Origin: an uncultured Macellibacteroides sp.
Lineage (GTDB): Bacteria > Bacteroidota > Bacteroidia > Bacteroidales > Tannerellaceae
Assembly (NCBI RefSeq): GCF_963667135.1
Contig: NZ_OY762974.1
Coordinates: 4,353,054-4,417,053 of the forward strand
DNA length: 64,000 bases
Direction of reading: 5' to 3'
Position 1 is the first letter of the stretch. The number at the start of each line of letters is the position of its first letter. The position numbers and the translations under genes are program-made. Of this stretch, positions 1 through 8,779 are shown in pieces. A model generated the notes under the pieces. That model did not search any database. It was not told where the DNA came from and was given only the letters and a program-made list of their open reading frames with translations.

Positions 1-345
1 TACTTGCATATCCCAGGCAGATATATATTCTTCCGGTCCTTGTCCAACCGTACCAATCATCTTAACAAACCTGCCGTTACTTGTAAATTGATATAATTTT
101 CCATCGGATACAATCCATAAAAACCCCTTACTTTCCTGGATATCAGTTATTTCTTTAATCAGACATTGGTCATTTGTCTCCAATGGAATTGGAACAACAC
201 TATCACTTATTTTTTCTAACGGATACTCAAATTTCAGGTCAATATCCGATGTGCTATTAAGGACTATCCGGGTAAGCTTTTCATCCCTATTAGTAAAGAT
301 ACAACTAGTAAAAAGAATCAGGAGTAAACTAAGTAATTTTTTCAT
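1..345 (-). CDS. 6-bladed beta-propeller lipoprotein, C-terminus outside window
   Basis: This is the first 115 residues of a gene that runs off the window start. The N-terminus is a short hydrophobic signal ending in the lipobox LFTSC, so it should be a lipidated, membrane-anchored protein. Further on, the segment GTVGQGPEEY matches the G-x-G-P-x-E-Y signature of Bacteroidales 6-bladed beta-propeller proteins (BF3164/DUF4934-like). It lies 23 bases downstream of another propeller gene on the same strand and is probably co-transcribed with it. The ligand and role are unknown. The start at 345 gives a clean lipoprotein signal. Confidence 0.75.
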   Translation of the reverse strand, partial: MKKLLSLLLILFTSCIFTNRDEKLTRIVLNSTSDIDLKFEYPLEKISDSVVPIPLETNDQCLIKEITDIQESKGFLWIVSDGKLYQFTSNGRFVKMIGTVGQGPEEYISAWDMQV

Positions 346-368
346 AATATATTAGTGTTAAGAAATTA

Positions 369-1529
369 TTATATAGCACGAGCTATTACAACGATCGGAT
401 TATCATCCTCTTTAATCGTTGCTAAAAGTGGTTGAATCTTATTATCAGTTTTTCTCTCTTTATCGCGATATTCAATTAATTCCGAGGGATCAATTATGAA
501 CATCACTTCACCTTTGCTGGTAATATATCGAGGTAACATTGGTGGCAAGTTACTTTTATAATAACCAGAATTTTCTTTTCCATTATCACAGATATAAGTC
601 TGCTTATTATTTTTATCAAAGTAACCTGTATAATAAATACGTTGACTATAATAATCTGGAAGTATGTAATAATTAAATAGCACATAAGAGTCTGTTTCAT
701 GAACAAAGTCGATAAAGAATTTGTCTTTATTAAAATTCTTTTCTTCTCTATTCAAATAAGAAGGCTCTTTGTTTCCCAAATTAAAAATAATATGTGGAAA
801 CATCCCTTTTTCACTAACAGAATAGACCGTACTGTTATAACCTGACTCTTTAAAATAAGTTACGTTCTTGTAATTGTAAAAAATCCCATAATCAAAAGGT
901 CTCTCATTATTTACATCTTTGTAATGTTTATCATTCGAGTATGATTTTAAAGCTACACCATCTTTGTTGTAAATGACCAGTTTGACAGGATCATTTCCTG
1001 TCATATTATTTACAAAGCTCACGTATTTATCTTTGCCCAAACGCCATGGAGAATAGATTGTAAGGTTCTTTTTTTTGTTCTTGTACGTAGGTTTCTTAAT
1101 AATAGTCGCTACTTCATTGGTATTTATATTGAATCCTTTCCATTTATTCCAATCATCTGCAAAAAGAATATTATTAACTTCATCAAAACCATAATAATTA
1201 ATCATTCTAAAAGTATACTCTTTAGGCCCAGAACCAAACCTGCTAACTTCTCTTATAAATTTACCCGATTTTCTATCAAACAAATAAGCTCCAACAAAAT
1301 AGTTCATGGCTATAATATACTTTTCCGATAAATAATAGGATGCACTCTTAATTTTTATCAAGGCTTTAGGTGATAATTCCAAAGGGACATACTCTATTCG
1401 ATCGTAAAGCTTATTTATTTCAACTTTTACATGTTTAGCCTTCGTTAAATCAATATTGACTACGTGTTGCCCCACAAGAGAAAACATCATAAATGTAAAA
1501 GCTATAAGTAACCACCATCGGAGTTTCAT
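369..1529 (-). CDS. 6-bladed beta-propeller protein, secreted
   Basis: This predicted exported protein has about 386 residues from the start at 1529, where the N-terminal hydrophobic stretch (WWLLIAFTFMMFSLVGQ) begins directly; the frame extends 13 codons further upstream but gives a worse signal. About residue 80-90 it has FGSGPKEY, the G-x-G-P-x-E-Y signature of Bacteroidales beta-propeller proteins, followed by a repeated pattern of aromatic-rich strands. It heads a two-gene unit with the propeller lipoprotein that follows. Such pairs are common in Bacteroidales, but their substrates are mostly unknown, and nothing here indicates one. Confidence 0.7.
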   Translation of the reverse strand: MKLRWWLLIAFTFMMFSLVGQHVVNIDLTKAKHVKVEINKLYDRIEYVPLELSPKALIKIKSASYYLSEKYIIAMNYFVGAYLFDRKSGKFIREVSRFGSGPKEYTFRMINYYGFDEVNNILFADDWNKWKGFNINTNEVATIIKKPTYKNKKKNLTIYSPWRLGKDKYVSFVNNMTGNDPVKLVIYNKDGVALKSYSNDKHYKDVNNERPFDYGIFYNYKNVTYFKESGYNSTVYSVSEKGMFPHIIFNLGNKEPSYLNREEKNFNKDKFFIDFVHETDSYVLFNYYILPDYYSQRIYYTGYFDKNNKQTYICDNGKENSGYYKSNLPPMLPRYITSKGEVMFIIDPSELIEYRDKERKTDNKIQPLLATIKEDDNPIVVIARAI

Positions 1530-1722
1530 GCCAATCCATCGATTTATATTATTATACAATAGGACCACCCAAAACTAACATATTAATCCTATACAATAAT
1601 CATAAAGTTGTTCACATTTTGTTCACATCTAACTCTTTTCACAAGAATTAACTACATCAGAAATATCTGGGCTAAAAAACGAGATTAAATAATTTAACTA
1701 ACCAAGCCAAATATCATTCTAT

Positions 1723-2271
1723 TTATAAACGTTGGATAGTCCACTCTTCTTTAAGTTTTGCATAAATTAAATCATCGACCCATTCTCCACGCAAATAGTA
1801 ACTTTCCTTGAAATGAGCTTCCTTTCTGAACCAAATCCGCTCTATTAATCGAATAGAAGCTGTGTTTCTCGGATCGACAGATGCAATAATTCTGCGTTTT
1901 TTCATAGTTATAAAAAGGTAATCAACCATTCCTTTCATTGCCTCCGTTGCATAACCTTTATTTTGGAAAGCTTTGTTTAATGTACAACCAATTTCGGCTT
2001 GCATATTGTCATGATTTGTAAAGCTGATACCCATATCACCAATTAATCGGTTTTCTTCAACAGTCATAATGACAAACTGAAAGCATAAATTCGCTACATC
2101 AATAGTGTTAGGCATATTGATTATATAACCACGAACTTCATCAACTGAATTTGGAATCCATCCTTGATATCTGTTTTCTAAACAATCAGAACGATAAGAA
2201 AAAATAGCCTCTGCATCTTCCGATCGAGCAAGTCGGATGATTAATCTTTCTGTTTTAATAGTGTGTGTCAT
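1723..2271 (-). CDS. GNAT family N-acetyltransferase (RimJ/RimL-like)
   Basis: This 182-residue cytoplasmic enzyme belongs to the GNAT superfamily, RimJ/RimL-like branch, which transfers acetyl groups from acetyl-CoA to amines. The start TERLIIRLARSEDAEAIF, the acetyl-CoA loop segment NKGYATEAMKGMVDYLF near residues 104-120, and the following RNTASIRLIERIWF are typical of full-length members. The usual word at the end of that segment is GF; here it reads WF, a mild deviation. The acceptor cannot be told from the sequence. It stands alone, downstream of an HxlR regulator on the same strand. Confidence 0.85.
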   Translation of the reverse strand: MTHTIKTERLIIRLARSEDAEAIFSYRSDCLENRYQGWIPNSVDEVRGYIINMPNTIDVANLCFQFVIMTVEENRLIGDMGISFTNHDNMQAEIGCTLNKAFQNKGYATEAMKGMVDYLFITMKKRRIIASVDPRNTASIRLIERIWFRKEAHFKESYYLRGEWVDDLIYAKLKEEWTIQRL

Positions 2272-2332
2272 TTTACTACGTCTAATGCTTTATAATAAGC
2301 AAAAATTTGGCATACATTGGTCAAAAAATACT

Positions 2333-2704
2333 TCATTCCTCTGGCAATTGTCCTAATCGTTTCAATATTAGATGTCGGAGACGTTCCTGATGTTCGTCGC
2401 CCCACTGACCTAAGACAGAAATTATCGGGATCAAAGTTTCTCCAAATTCAGTCAGGCTGTATTCTACCTTTGGGGGAACTACCGGATAAATCTTTTTAGT
2501 AATTAACTCGTGTTCTTCCAACTCGTTCAACTGTAAATTCAGAACTCTTCTGGAAGCATCTGGAATTTTACGTTGTAATTCACTTGGGCGTTTATATCCC
2601 TCATGAATAAACCACAATAAGCGGATTTTCCATTTGCCGTAAAGGACTTCACCAATCAGATCAAGTCCACATTTTAAATTTAAAGGTAGCTTTCTTTCGT
2701 ACAT
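2333..2704 (-). CDS. HxlR family winged-helix transcriptional regulator
   Basis: This 123-residue helix-turn-helix regulator reads from the start at 2704 (MYERKLPLNLKCGLDLIGEV). The segment GKWKIRLLWFI with KRPSELQRKIPDASRRVLNLQ and the winged part VPPKVEYSLTEFG are characteristic of the HxlR/MarR-like family. HxlR proteins often sense electrophiles or redox stress and control a divergent reductase gene. That arrangement is seen here: the divergent neighbour is an SDR oxidoreductase gene, now broken, followed by an NTF2-like gene. The 126-base gap between the starts probably holds the operator. Confidence 0.88.
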   Translation of the reverse strand: MYERKLPLNLKCGLDLIGEVLYGKWKIRLLWFIHEGYKRPSELQRKIPDASRRVLNLQLNELEEHELITKKIYPVVPPKVEYSLTEFGETLIPIISVLGQWGDEHQERLRHLILKRLGQLPEE

Positions 2705-2781
2705 AGATACAAATATATCCATATATTCCAGAATTGAGCAATAAGGGAAAAATTTATCCCTATCCGAATCGTTTTACCGTA

Positions 2782-2813
2782 CTTGCAGGTGTTTGACATA
2801 TAACCTAATTTTG
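2782..2813 (+). promoter_or_regulatory. Candidate promoter of the SDR/NTF2-like unit
   Basis: A TAATTTTG -7 box at 2806-2813 is preceded by CTTG at 2782-2785 with a 20-base spacer, close to the Bacteroidota consensus. It lies 18 bases before the SDR start and within the presumed HxlR control region. Confidence 0.4.
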
Positions 2814-2830
2814 CATTAAAAGACTGAGAT

Positions 2831-3117
2831 ATGGGACAAAAATTTAGTTTTGAAAGCGAACTGACCGGCAAAATAGCGTTAGTTACAGGTGGTACAAAAG
2901 GTACAGGAAAAGCAATTGCTGAACGGTTATTAAAAGCAGGTGCAACCGTTGTCATTTCAGCCAGGAATGCACCTGAAGAGATGGAGAAATTCCTATCGGA
3001 CGACCTGCACAACCCGAAGACATTGAGGAATTTGTAGGCTTTTTAGTTTCGCCCAGAGCAGGATACCTTACTGGAACAGAATATGTAATTGACGGAGGAA
3101 CTATTCCTACTATATAA
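2831..3117 (+). pseudogene. Short-chain dehydrogenase/reductase (SDR) gene with internal deletion
   Basis: The first 60 or so codons give a classic SDR N-terminus: KIALVTGGTKGTGKAIAERL with the TGGTxGTGK-type nucleotide-binding loop. The same strand then continues, in another frame, with [20 protein letters not shown] and [12 protein letters not shown], a classic SDR C-terminus, ending at 3117. The two halves are fused near 2985-2995 with a frame change. The central part of a roughly 250-residue SDR, including the catalytic YxxxK, is missing, so the gene is inactive. The reading frame of the first half stops at 3037 after 68 residues. Confidence 0.85.
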
Positions 3118-3137
3118 TAACTTTAAAAACAAAAACA

Positions 3138-3479
3138 ATGGATTTAAAATTACCGAAAGTCGTTTCAGACTTACTTACAGCACAGAAGAATTATGACAGT
3201 GATGCCTATTCCAACTGTTTCTCAGAAACAGCACTTGTCATTGACGAAGAAAAGGAGTACCAGGGTAAAATGGCAATAAAGAATTGGATTGAAGACGCAA
3301 ATCAACAATTCAAAATAACAATGGAGCCAATTAAATATGCTGAAATTGATTCAACGGCTATTCTTACGGCTGTTATTTCAGGAGATTTTGATGGTAGTCC
3401 GGTTGCTTTGGATTATCATTTGCAAACAAAGGACAATATAATAACTCGTTTAGAAATTACGCTAAGCAAAGCTGAATAA
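3138..3479 (+). CDS. NTF2-like / SnoaL-like domain protein
   Basis: This 113-residue cytoplasmic protein has an NTF2-like (SnoaL-type) alpha+beta fold pattern: an N-terminal helix, a short YSNCFSETALVIDE segment, YQGKMAIKNWIEDA, and C-terminal beta strands. Members are small cone-shaped enzymes or binding proteins. No catalytic assignment is possible here. It lies 20 bases after the broken SDR gene, so the two probably formed a unit controlled by the divergent HxlR regulator. This gene is still open although its partner is destroyed. Confidence 0.7.
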   Translation: MDLKLPKVVSDLLTAQKNYDSDAYSNCFSETALVIDEEKEYQGKMAIKNWIEDANQQFKITMEPIKYAEIDSTAILTAVISGDFDGSPVALDYHLQTKDNIITRLEITLSKAE

Positions 3480-3555
3480 ATGATAGGGCTGCATATAAGA
3501 ATCATTAAACATGTTTGTACTATAAAATATCCGGAAAGTTGTTGTAAAATTATAT

Positions 3556-4128
3556 TTACTCTTCAATTTTCCGGATTATTCTACAAGGGTTACCTGCTGC
3601 AACACAATTATCAGGAATTGACTTAGTAACTACGCTACCGGCTCCGATAGTTGTGTTATCACCGATTGTAACTCCCGGCAATATAATTGACCCTCCTCCA
3701 ATCCATACATTATTACCAATTGTAACCGGAGCAGTATATGATTTCCAAAATTGACTATTTTCCGGCAACCGTTCCTTCGGATTCACCGGATGAGTAACTG
3801 TATAGATATGTACTCCCGGGCCTATGCCACTATTATTACCAATAGATATTCGGTTGCAGTCCAAAAAGACACAGTTCATATTTATCTCCACATTGTTTCC
3901 TATGTAGATATTCTCGCCATAATCCACAAAAAATGGGGCGGCTATCCAAACATTATCCCCCCGACGGCCAATTAATTCATCTAAAATAGCGTTTAGAGTA
4001 TCTCTGTCTCTGCTGTCAGTCTCAGAATATTTCTTTTGAAGTTGCTTGGCAAGATGCCAACGCTCAATCAATTGTTCGTCACCGCAGTCGTATATCTCTC
4101 CGGCGAGCATTTTTTCTCGTTCTGTCAT
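3556..4128 (-). CDS. Sugar O-acetyltransferase (maltose/nodulation type, LbH fold)
   Basis: This 190-residue acetyl-CoA-dependent O-acetyltransferase is of the Maa/NodL/LacA type. The N-terminus MTEREKMLAGEIYDCGDEQL is the Maa helical domain. The C-terminal half carries left-handed beta-helix hexapeptide repeats (IGNNVWIGGGSIILPGVTIG, then IGAGSVV) and the closing GNPCRIIRKI. The catalytic His is expected in the segment IYTVTHPVNP. It has the family's usual length and looks intact. It stands alone and converges on the NTF2-like gene. The true acceptor sugar is unknown. Confidence 0.9.
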   Translation of the reverse strand: MTEREKMLAGEIYDCGDEQLIERWHLAKQLQKKYSETDSRDRDTLNAILDELIGRRGDNVWIAAPFFVDYGENIYIGNNVEINMNCVFLDCNRISIGNNSGIGPGVHIYTVTHPVNPKERLPENSQFWKSYTAPVTIGNNVWIGGGSIILPGVTIGDNTTIGAGSVVTKSIPDNCVAAGNPCRIIRKIEE

Positions 4129-4169
4129 ATTCTATTTCCAAATTTACTTTTACAATATTCTGCAACAAA

Positions 4170-4449
4170 GAAGTCTTATACAAACACAGTGAATCGTTCT
4201 TCTTTATAGTATATATTTGCCTTAACAAATATATGTCTTACTTAATAACGAAGCAAATGGAAGTCAAGGTAGACTTACCTTTTGTATTCTGGTATTCAGA
4301 TATCCCTATTTCCGAAGATATAGAAAAAATAAACGGATGCTATTTAAATCATTCGACAATATACTTGGTATTATCGTCTTTGCTGCCCTGTATGTACTTT
4401 CCGGACTTGCATCGTGGACTTTTTTGATAATAATGCGGACGATACCATC
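4170..4449 (+). pseudogene. Internally deleted copy of the DUF169 gene
   Basis: This stretch repeats the promoter region, start and parts of the intact DUF169 gene at 9846-10592. Homology begins with the upstream sequence GAAGTCTTATACAAAC at 4170, passes the start at 4213, then shows two deletions: about 40 bases after codon 13 and roughly 240 bases after the INGC segment. It ends near 4449. A 64-codon frame remains open but joins unrelated frames. I read it as a dead duplicate. Confidence 0.85.
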
Positions 4450-4499
4450 CCCTGTTCTGTTGAATTGGAGACTAAGGAGTTTTTATTATTTACTGAATT

Positions 4500-5201
4500 C
4501 TAGACCTTAAAATAAGTATTTATTTCATCTCTTTGTTCTGTATTATCGGCAACAACATCTTTAATTACTCTTCCACTATCAAGTAAAATTATGCGAGATG
4601 ATACATCGTAAATTAACTCTAAATTATGACTTGAAATAATCATTGTAGCTCCTTTGTTCTGATTTATGTTTTTAAGATAGTTACAAATAAAATGCTGTGA
4701 AGTAGGGTCTAAAAAATTAAACGGCTCATCCAATACTAATATATCCGGATTACTTATAATTGCAGCTATAATACCTATTTTCTGTTGATTTCCAATAGAA
4801 TGATCGCGTATATATTTATTTTTATTTAGTAATTCTCCTCTCATAAAATCAGCTAAACTAGCTAAACTTATATCTAATTCATGTTTACTAATATTATAAC
4901 TTGCTGCAATAAATTCAAAGTACTCTGCTGCAGTTAAAAAATCGATTAAGAAATTTTTATCGATATAAGATGATGTATATTGTTTCCACGCTTCAGATCT
5001 ACTTACATCATTTCCTTTTATCAGAACTCGTCCCGAAGTTGCTTTACTAAGATCCGAAATTAATCTTAGTAAAGTTGTTTTTCCAGCTCCATTGTTGCCT
5101 ACCAAGCCAATAAGCTCACCACGAGGAATAGAAAGTGAATCAATATCTAAAACGATCTGATTATCGTATTGTTTTTTTAGCTTTTTAATTTCAATATCCA
5201 T
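4500..5201 (-). CDS. ABC transporter ATP-binding protein
   Basis: This 233-residue nucleotide-binding subunit has Walker A GNNGAGKT (residues 35-42) and Walker B ILVLDEPFNFLDP, followed by a switch His in SSHNLE. The signature segment reads HSIGNQQKIGI, a degenerate form of LSGGQ that is common in the small Bacteroidetes ABC type paired with DUF5687 membrane proteins. It follows its membrane partner by 12 bases, so the pair should form one transporter. The substrate is unknown; such systems are often assigned to peptide or drug export, which is a guess. Confidence 0.9.
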   Translation of the reverse strand: MDIEIKKLKKQYDNQIVLDIDSLSIPRGELIGLVGNNGAGKTTLLRLISDLSKATSGRVLIKGNDVSRSEAWKQYTSSYIDKNFLIDFLTAAEYFEFIAASYNISKHELDISLASLADFMRGELLNKNKYIRDHSIGNQQKIGIIAAIISNPDILVLDEPFNFLDPTSQHFICNYLKNINQNKGATMIISSHNLELIYDVSSRIILLDSGRVIKDVVADNTEQRDEINTYFKV

Positions 5202-5213
5202 ATTTCAATTGAG

Positions 5214-6653
5214 TTACTTTTTTCTGTATTTGCTTAACTTAGAATATCTATTCTTGTTAAATAAAAAATAAATATAGTTTAAGATATAAGGTGACAGTAT
5301 AATAAATAAACATCCCGTAATAAACATAAATTTATAGGTAATATATGGATAGTAAATATTTAGAATATTTACCAATCCTATCCAAAATGAATAAATAAGA
5401 ATAATAAAAAGAGATTGACTTGTTGTTGAATTAGCAGCCAATCTCATGTTTGAACCAAATAAATCAATTTTATGGTTAGCAAATAAGATACTTCCAAAAC
5501 TTGATACTAAAATAGGCCCCAGTGAGTATACATAGATTGCTGTTGTTTGAAATATTGACTTCGTATCAGAATATAATAAAAACCAAATAAAATAAATAAA
5601 CACTGAGGCTATAACAAAAATCAAATATCTGGATAATAACAATTTACGCATATCTGGCAAAAGAGATAATTTATCAAAAAACGAAGCTTCAGCAGAAAAT
5701 ATATGTTGATTTAAAACTAAAAACAATATAATAAAAATGATAGAAGAGAAAATTACATTCATACTAAAAACACTTAGCATAGAGCGATCGTCAAATTTTG
5801 TATATACAAAGAAATATAGAACTGTTAATAATATAGCAATGATCAATTCTTGCCTCATACGGGGCGACCTAAAGAGCATCCTTAAGAAAAGTATATTATA
5901 CTTAAATAAGTTGCCTTTTAGAGAAACACCCATTAGGGTATTAAATCTAATATTTGTACTATATGTATTTTCAGTACAGTATTTAATGTAGTTATAGCTA
6001 ACGTTTAATAATAAAACTGCAACAGAAAAAGATGAGATTACTAAAGCTATTTGCTTAATTATGTTCATTTCAATTTCTAAATCTGTATAAATATGAATCA
6101 CTTGCAGCAATAAACAGGTTGCGATTATTGCTAATATGCAAACACTTACCTTTCTTCTATATTGAATTATACTGGCAAATTGTCCTGCCACCAACTGCAA
6201 GAAAAATAAATTTAAAATGAAGATAATTGTTTTAATAATACCTTCTTTCGGATAGATGTGATTAGTAATAAAAGAGAATAAAAATAGAATTAAATAAATA
6301 TTCCATGCAGAAAACAATTCATTTAAAATCCAATATGCTTTAATACTTCTTTTTGTATTGGGTAATTGTTGTATGAATGCAAATCTAAAAGATGTTCTTT
6401 TGAACATAATCTTTAAAATTAAATCTATCAAAATTGCAATTGAAGAATAAAAATAGATAAACTCCAGTGGATTCGCTTTATTTGACAAAAAATCATATCC
6501 ATATTTTGTTAATAATGAGCCTGCTATGTAAAAGATTAACAAAATTGATATTAAAAAAATATATTTGAATAAAAAATCTAAGATATCATTACCAAATGAG
6601 TTATTACGTCTCGCAGACTTCCATGATAATCGCAATAGGAAAATGAAATTCAT
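5214..6653 (-). CDS. ABC transporter permease-like membrane protein (DUF5687 type)
   Basis: This polytopic membrane protein has about 479 residues from the start at 6653 (MNFIFLLRLSWKSARRNN). The frame runs 31 codons further upstream, but those codons are AT-rich and unlike the family. The early segment LLRLSWKSARRN with later alternating hydrophobic helices fits the DUF5687 family of Bacteroidota, the membrane half of a two-gene ABC system. The ATP-binding partner follows directly. The gene is strongly AT-rich, in line with the accessory region around it. Confidence 0.75.
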   Translation of the reverse strand: MNFIFLLRLSWKSARRNNSFGNDILDFLFKYIFLISILLIFYIAGSLLTKYGYDFLSNKANPLEFIYFYSSIAILIDLILKIMFKRTSFRFAFIQQLPNTKRSIKAYWILNELFSAWNIYLILFLFSFITNHIYPKEGIIKTIIFILNLFFLQLVAGQFASIIQYRRKVSVCILAIIATCLLLQVIHIYTDLEIEMNIIKQIALVISSFSVAVLLLNVSYNYIKYCTENTYSTNIRFNTLMGVSLKGNLFKYNILFLRMLFRSPRMRQELIIAILLTVLYFFVYTKFDDRSMLSVFSMNVIFSSIIFIILFLVLNQHIFSAEASFFDKLSLLPDMRKLLLSRYLIFVIASVFIYFIWFLLYSDTKSIFQTTAIYVYSLGPILVSSFGSILFANHKIDLFGSNMRLAANSTTSQSLFIILIYSFWIGLVNILNIYYPYITYKFMFITGCLFIILSPYILNYIYFLFNKNRYSKLSKYRKK

Positions 6654-7115
6654 TATATATAAATTAAAGATTGAACAGATTGCAAAATAACACTGCGGTT
6701 TAAATATATTGCAATTTGCAAATATAATAATTAAATACTTATACATGGACAGTTGTACTATAAAATATTACGTTCAACTTAGTATTCCTTAGTGTAAAGC
6801 AATCAAGAGCTGTCAGAAGCAAAAGTGTTAAAGATAGATAAAGCTATGCTTTAAAAGTAAAACTCATTAATTATGTGAAGAAAGAAACTATCTTTGCGAA
6901 TAATGAATAAGCATAATATTCTTCTCTAAATTTATAACACCTTAATAACATGAAAAAATAAATCATTATTCTAATTCCAACAGCTCTGACCGATGATTAT
7001 TTTACCAGTAATAAATAATTAACTACAAAACTTTGTGGAAGCACTATGGATGCAAAGAATTGTGGATGACTCAATAAAGTAATTATACCCGCAAATTAAA
7101 AATCAACATAACATT
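6654..7115. other. Gene-free AT-rich stretch between ABC permease and OMP gene
   Basis: About 460 bases without a convincing gene. A perfect -7 type box TATCTTTG lies at 6889-6896 on the plus strand but lacks a clear -33 box. Near 6951 an ATG is followed after three codons by a stop, and the frame then continues for about 18 codons with a hydrophobic stretch. This may be the ruin of a small exported protein. Nothing else recognisable. Confidence 0.4.
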
Positions 7116-7709
7116 ATGAAACAAATTCTTTATTTTCTTCTTTTTATAATAATACCCATTACGAGCATTTCTTCACAAGAAAACAAATCTCGTTTTGGAG
7201 CTGAGGTAGATATTATTCCTTGGTATTTTGATACCTTCTCCAGACAAACTCCTATGTTTACTGTTTCGGGATTTATTGGTGGGTATTATGAGCACTTCTT
7301 TTCAAATTTATTTAGTTTAAAAACAACGGCAGGAATCCATAATGCGACTTATAAATGGTTTGAAAATAGTACGTACGGAGGAAAGAAAGTAAGATCATGG
7401 CAAACTATGTTAGAGTTAAAAGTAGAACCTAGATTATATTTTGGGGATAATCAACAAAAGTGGGGGAACCTTTTCGCCGGTCTTCCTCTCTCAATAGAAA
7501 CTGGTCCTTTTCAGAATAATCCATACAAAACTATTTTTCAAACGCCAACTATAAGAGCAATACCTATTATTGGATATCAATATTACTTCACCAATCATTT
7601 TTTTGTTGAAGCAAATGCAGGTCTGGGATGGAGGCATGATAGGTATCCAACACAAAGTTCAAATGATCTTGACTATTTGCTCGGGCTTCGTTTGGGTTTA
7701 TCCTTTTAA
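7116..7709 (+). CDS. Predicted outer-membrane beta-barrel protein
   Basis: This 197-residue protein has a Sec signal peptide (MKQILYFLLFIIIPITSISS) and alternating amphipathic strands rich in Tyr, Phe and Gly. It ends in LGLRLGLSF, a terminal aromatic as in outer-membrane beta barrels. An 8-strand barrel would fit the length. No close family is recognised. It lies alone between an empty stretch and an IS110 remnant. Confidence 0.6.
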   Translation: MKQILYFLLFIIIPITSISSQENKSRFGAEVDIIPWYFDTFSRQTPMFTVSGFIGGYYEHFFSNLFSLKTTAGIHNATYKWFENSTYGGKKVRSWQTMLELKVEPRLYFGDNQQKWGNLFAGLPLSIETGPFQNNPYKTIFQTPTIRAIPIIGYQYYFTNHFFVEANAGLGWRHDRYPTQSSNDLDYLLGLRLGLSF

Positions 7710-7784
7710 AGTATTTCAAACAAGTGATAAGTTATCAATAAAGAGGCGTTTACGATGCCTACATTTATTATTTCTGCGATAAAA

Positions 7785-8116
7785 ATCAGATTTTTCCAAT
7801 TGTTTATGTGTATAGCTGATGAATTTGGCTTTAAAAAAGAGCACAAATTTAGTACTTTAACTTACGATTTACTTCTTCTATGTGGAGCCTTGCTTGATTT
7901 AGAAGTTGGTTATGTAGCCATAGAAAACACGGGTATTTACTGGATCATTATTTGGCGGCTACTTGTTGATCATTTTGACATCAAATTAGTTAATCATTTA
8001 TTTATCAAGCATCTTCCCGGTCGTAAGACTGATGTAAAAGACGCTCATTGAGTAGCAAGCGTATGAATGAAGGGTTTGATTTGGGGCAATGGTGTACATG
8101 ATCAGCCCATCCAATG
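7785..8116 (+). pseudogene. IS110 family transposase fragment
   Basis: The translation contains IENTGIYW, then VNHLFIKHLPGRKTDVKDAH, the hallmark of the N-terminal DEDD RuvC-like domain of IS110 transposases. The frame then has two stops (8049-8051, and again about 18 bases on), while the homology continues as MKGLIWGNGVHDQPIQCL. The first catalytic Asp region is missing or degraded and the whole C-terminal Tnp_20 domain is absent. It is a dead remnant of an insertion sequence. Confidence 0.85.
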
Positions 8117-8137
8117 TCTACATCAACATGAACGTTG

Positions 8138-8196
8138 TTATTCTCGTCTAAGCAATAAGATTCCAGGAGGTAATCTTATTGTTTAGACGAGAATAA
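8138..8196. repeat. 25-bp inverted repeat with 9-base loop
   Basis: The left arm (8138-8162) and right arm (8172-8196) pair over 25 bases with a single mismatch. The loop CCAGGAGGT contains a Shine-Dalgarno-like AGGAGG. There is no long T-run after the stem, so it is not a standard terminator. It directly follows the IS110 remnant and precedes the small gene at 8232. Confidence 0.8.
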
Positions 8197-8231
8197 ATAA
8201 TTTAATTTGTTAAACATCAAAAAAATGTATA

Positions 8232-8699
8232 ATGAGGATATCATTGCTTTCTACTTTTTCTAGTGAGCTTAACCCTGAATCAATATACAAATATATTGAA
8301 GAAGTTGAAGGGAAGCTAAAAGTCTTCTTGAAAGATAAATTTTACAGTAAGTTAGTTGACAAAATTTCAATTGAAATAATCTGTGTACACCCATCTTATG
8401 ATCAGTTTTTTACAGTTCATCGGCCTAAGTATATTGAAGAAAGTTGTAAGACGATGTATGGTGTTCAAGGATTGTCTCTTAATAAAGTATTAATATTTAA
8501 TCTTAAGATTGATTTTAATATACTGAATAATTCTGGTAAAGAAGAGGGGTTACGTATTATTGCGCAAGCAATTCTTGAAACATTAAAAACATTAAAGTAT
8601 CCGGTCAAACTTAAAGAATTTGATAAACTAGGCTTTTACAACGATATGAAAACCTTTTTCATAGAAGAAGGACTAATAACTGTACATGCAAATGAATAG
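8232..8699 (+). CDS. Hypothetical protein, possible immunity protein
   Basis: This 155-residue protein has no signal peptide or membrane helix. Its pattern is two long helices, a beta segment KVLIFNLKIDFNIL, then a helix AQAILETLKTLK and a closing FFIEEGLI. That order resembles small alpha/beta immunity proteins (Imm44-like) that guard against polymorphic toxins, but the match is by eye and weak. No toxin gene lies beside it. It sits as an orphan between an IS110 remnant and a small ABC operon. The start at 8232 is chosen because the earlier ATG at 8225 gives only a short frame. Confidence 0.5.
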   Translation: MRISLLSTFSSELNPESIYKYIEEVEGKLKVFLKDKFYSKLVDKISIEIICVHPSYDQFFTVHRPKYIEESCKTMYGVQGLSLNKVLIFNLKIDFNILNNSGKEEGLRIIAQAILETLKTLKYPVKLKEFDKLGFYNDMKTFFIEEGLITVHANE

Positions 8700-8779
8700 T
8701 CTTTACATTTTAACGTTTTTTATCTCAGGATCAGGCAATAACGTAATTTATTTATTATTTTTGTAGGAAATACTACCGT

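Noticed and set aside
2680..3012. 110-residue minus-strand frame
   Set aside because: Antisense to the SDR pseudogene start and overlapping the HxlR gene; no family pattern.
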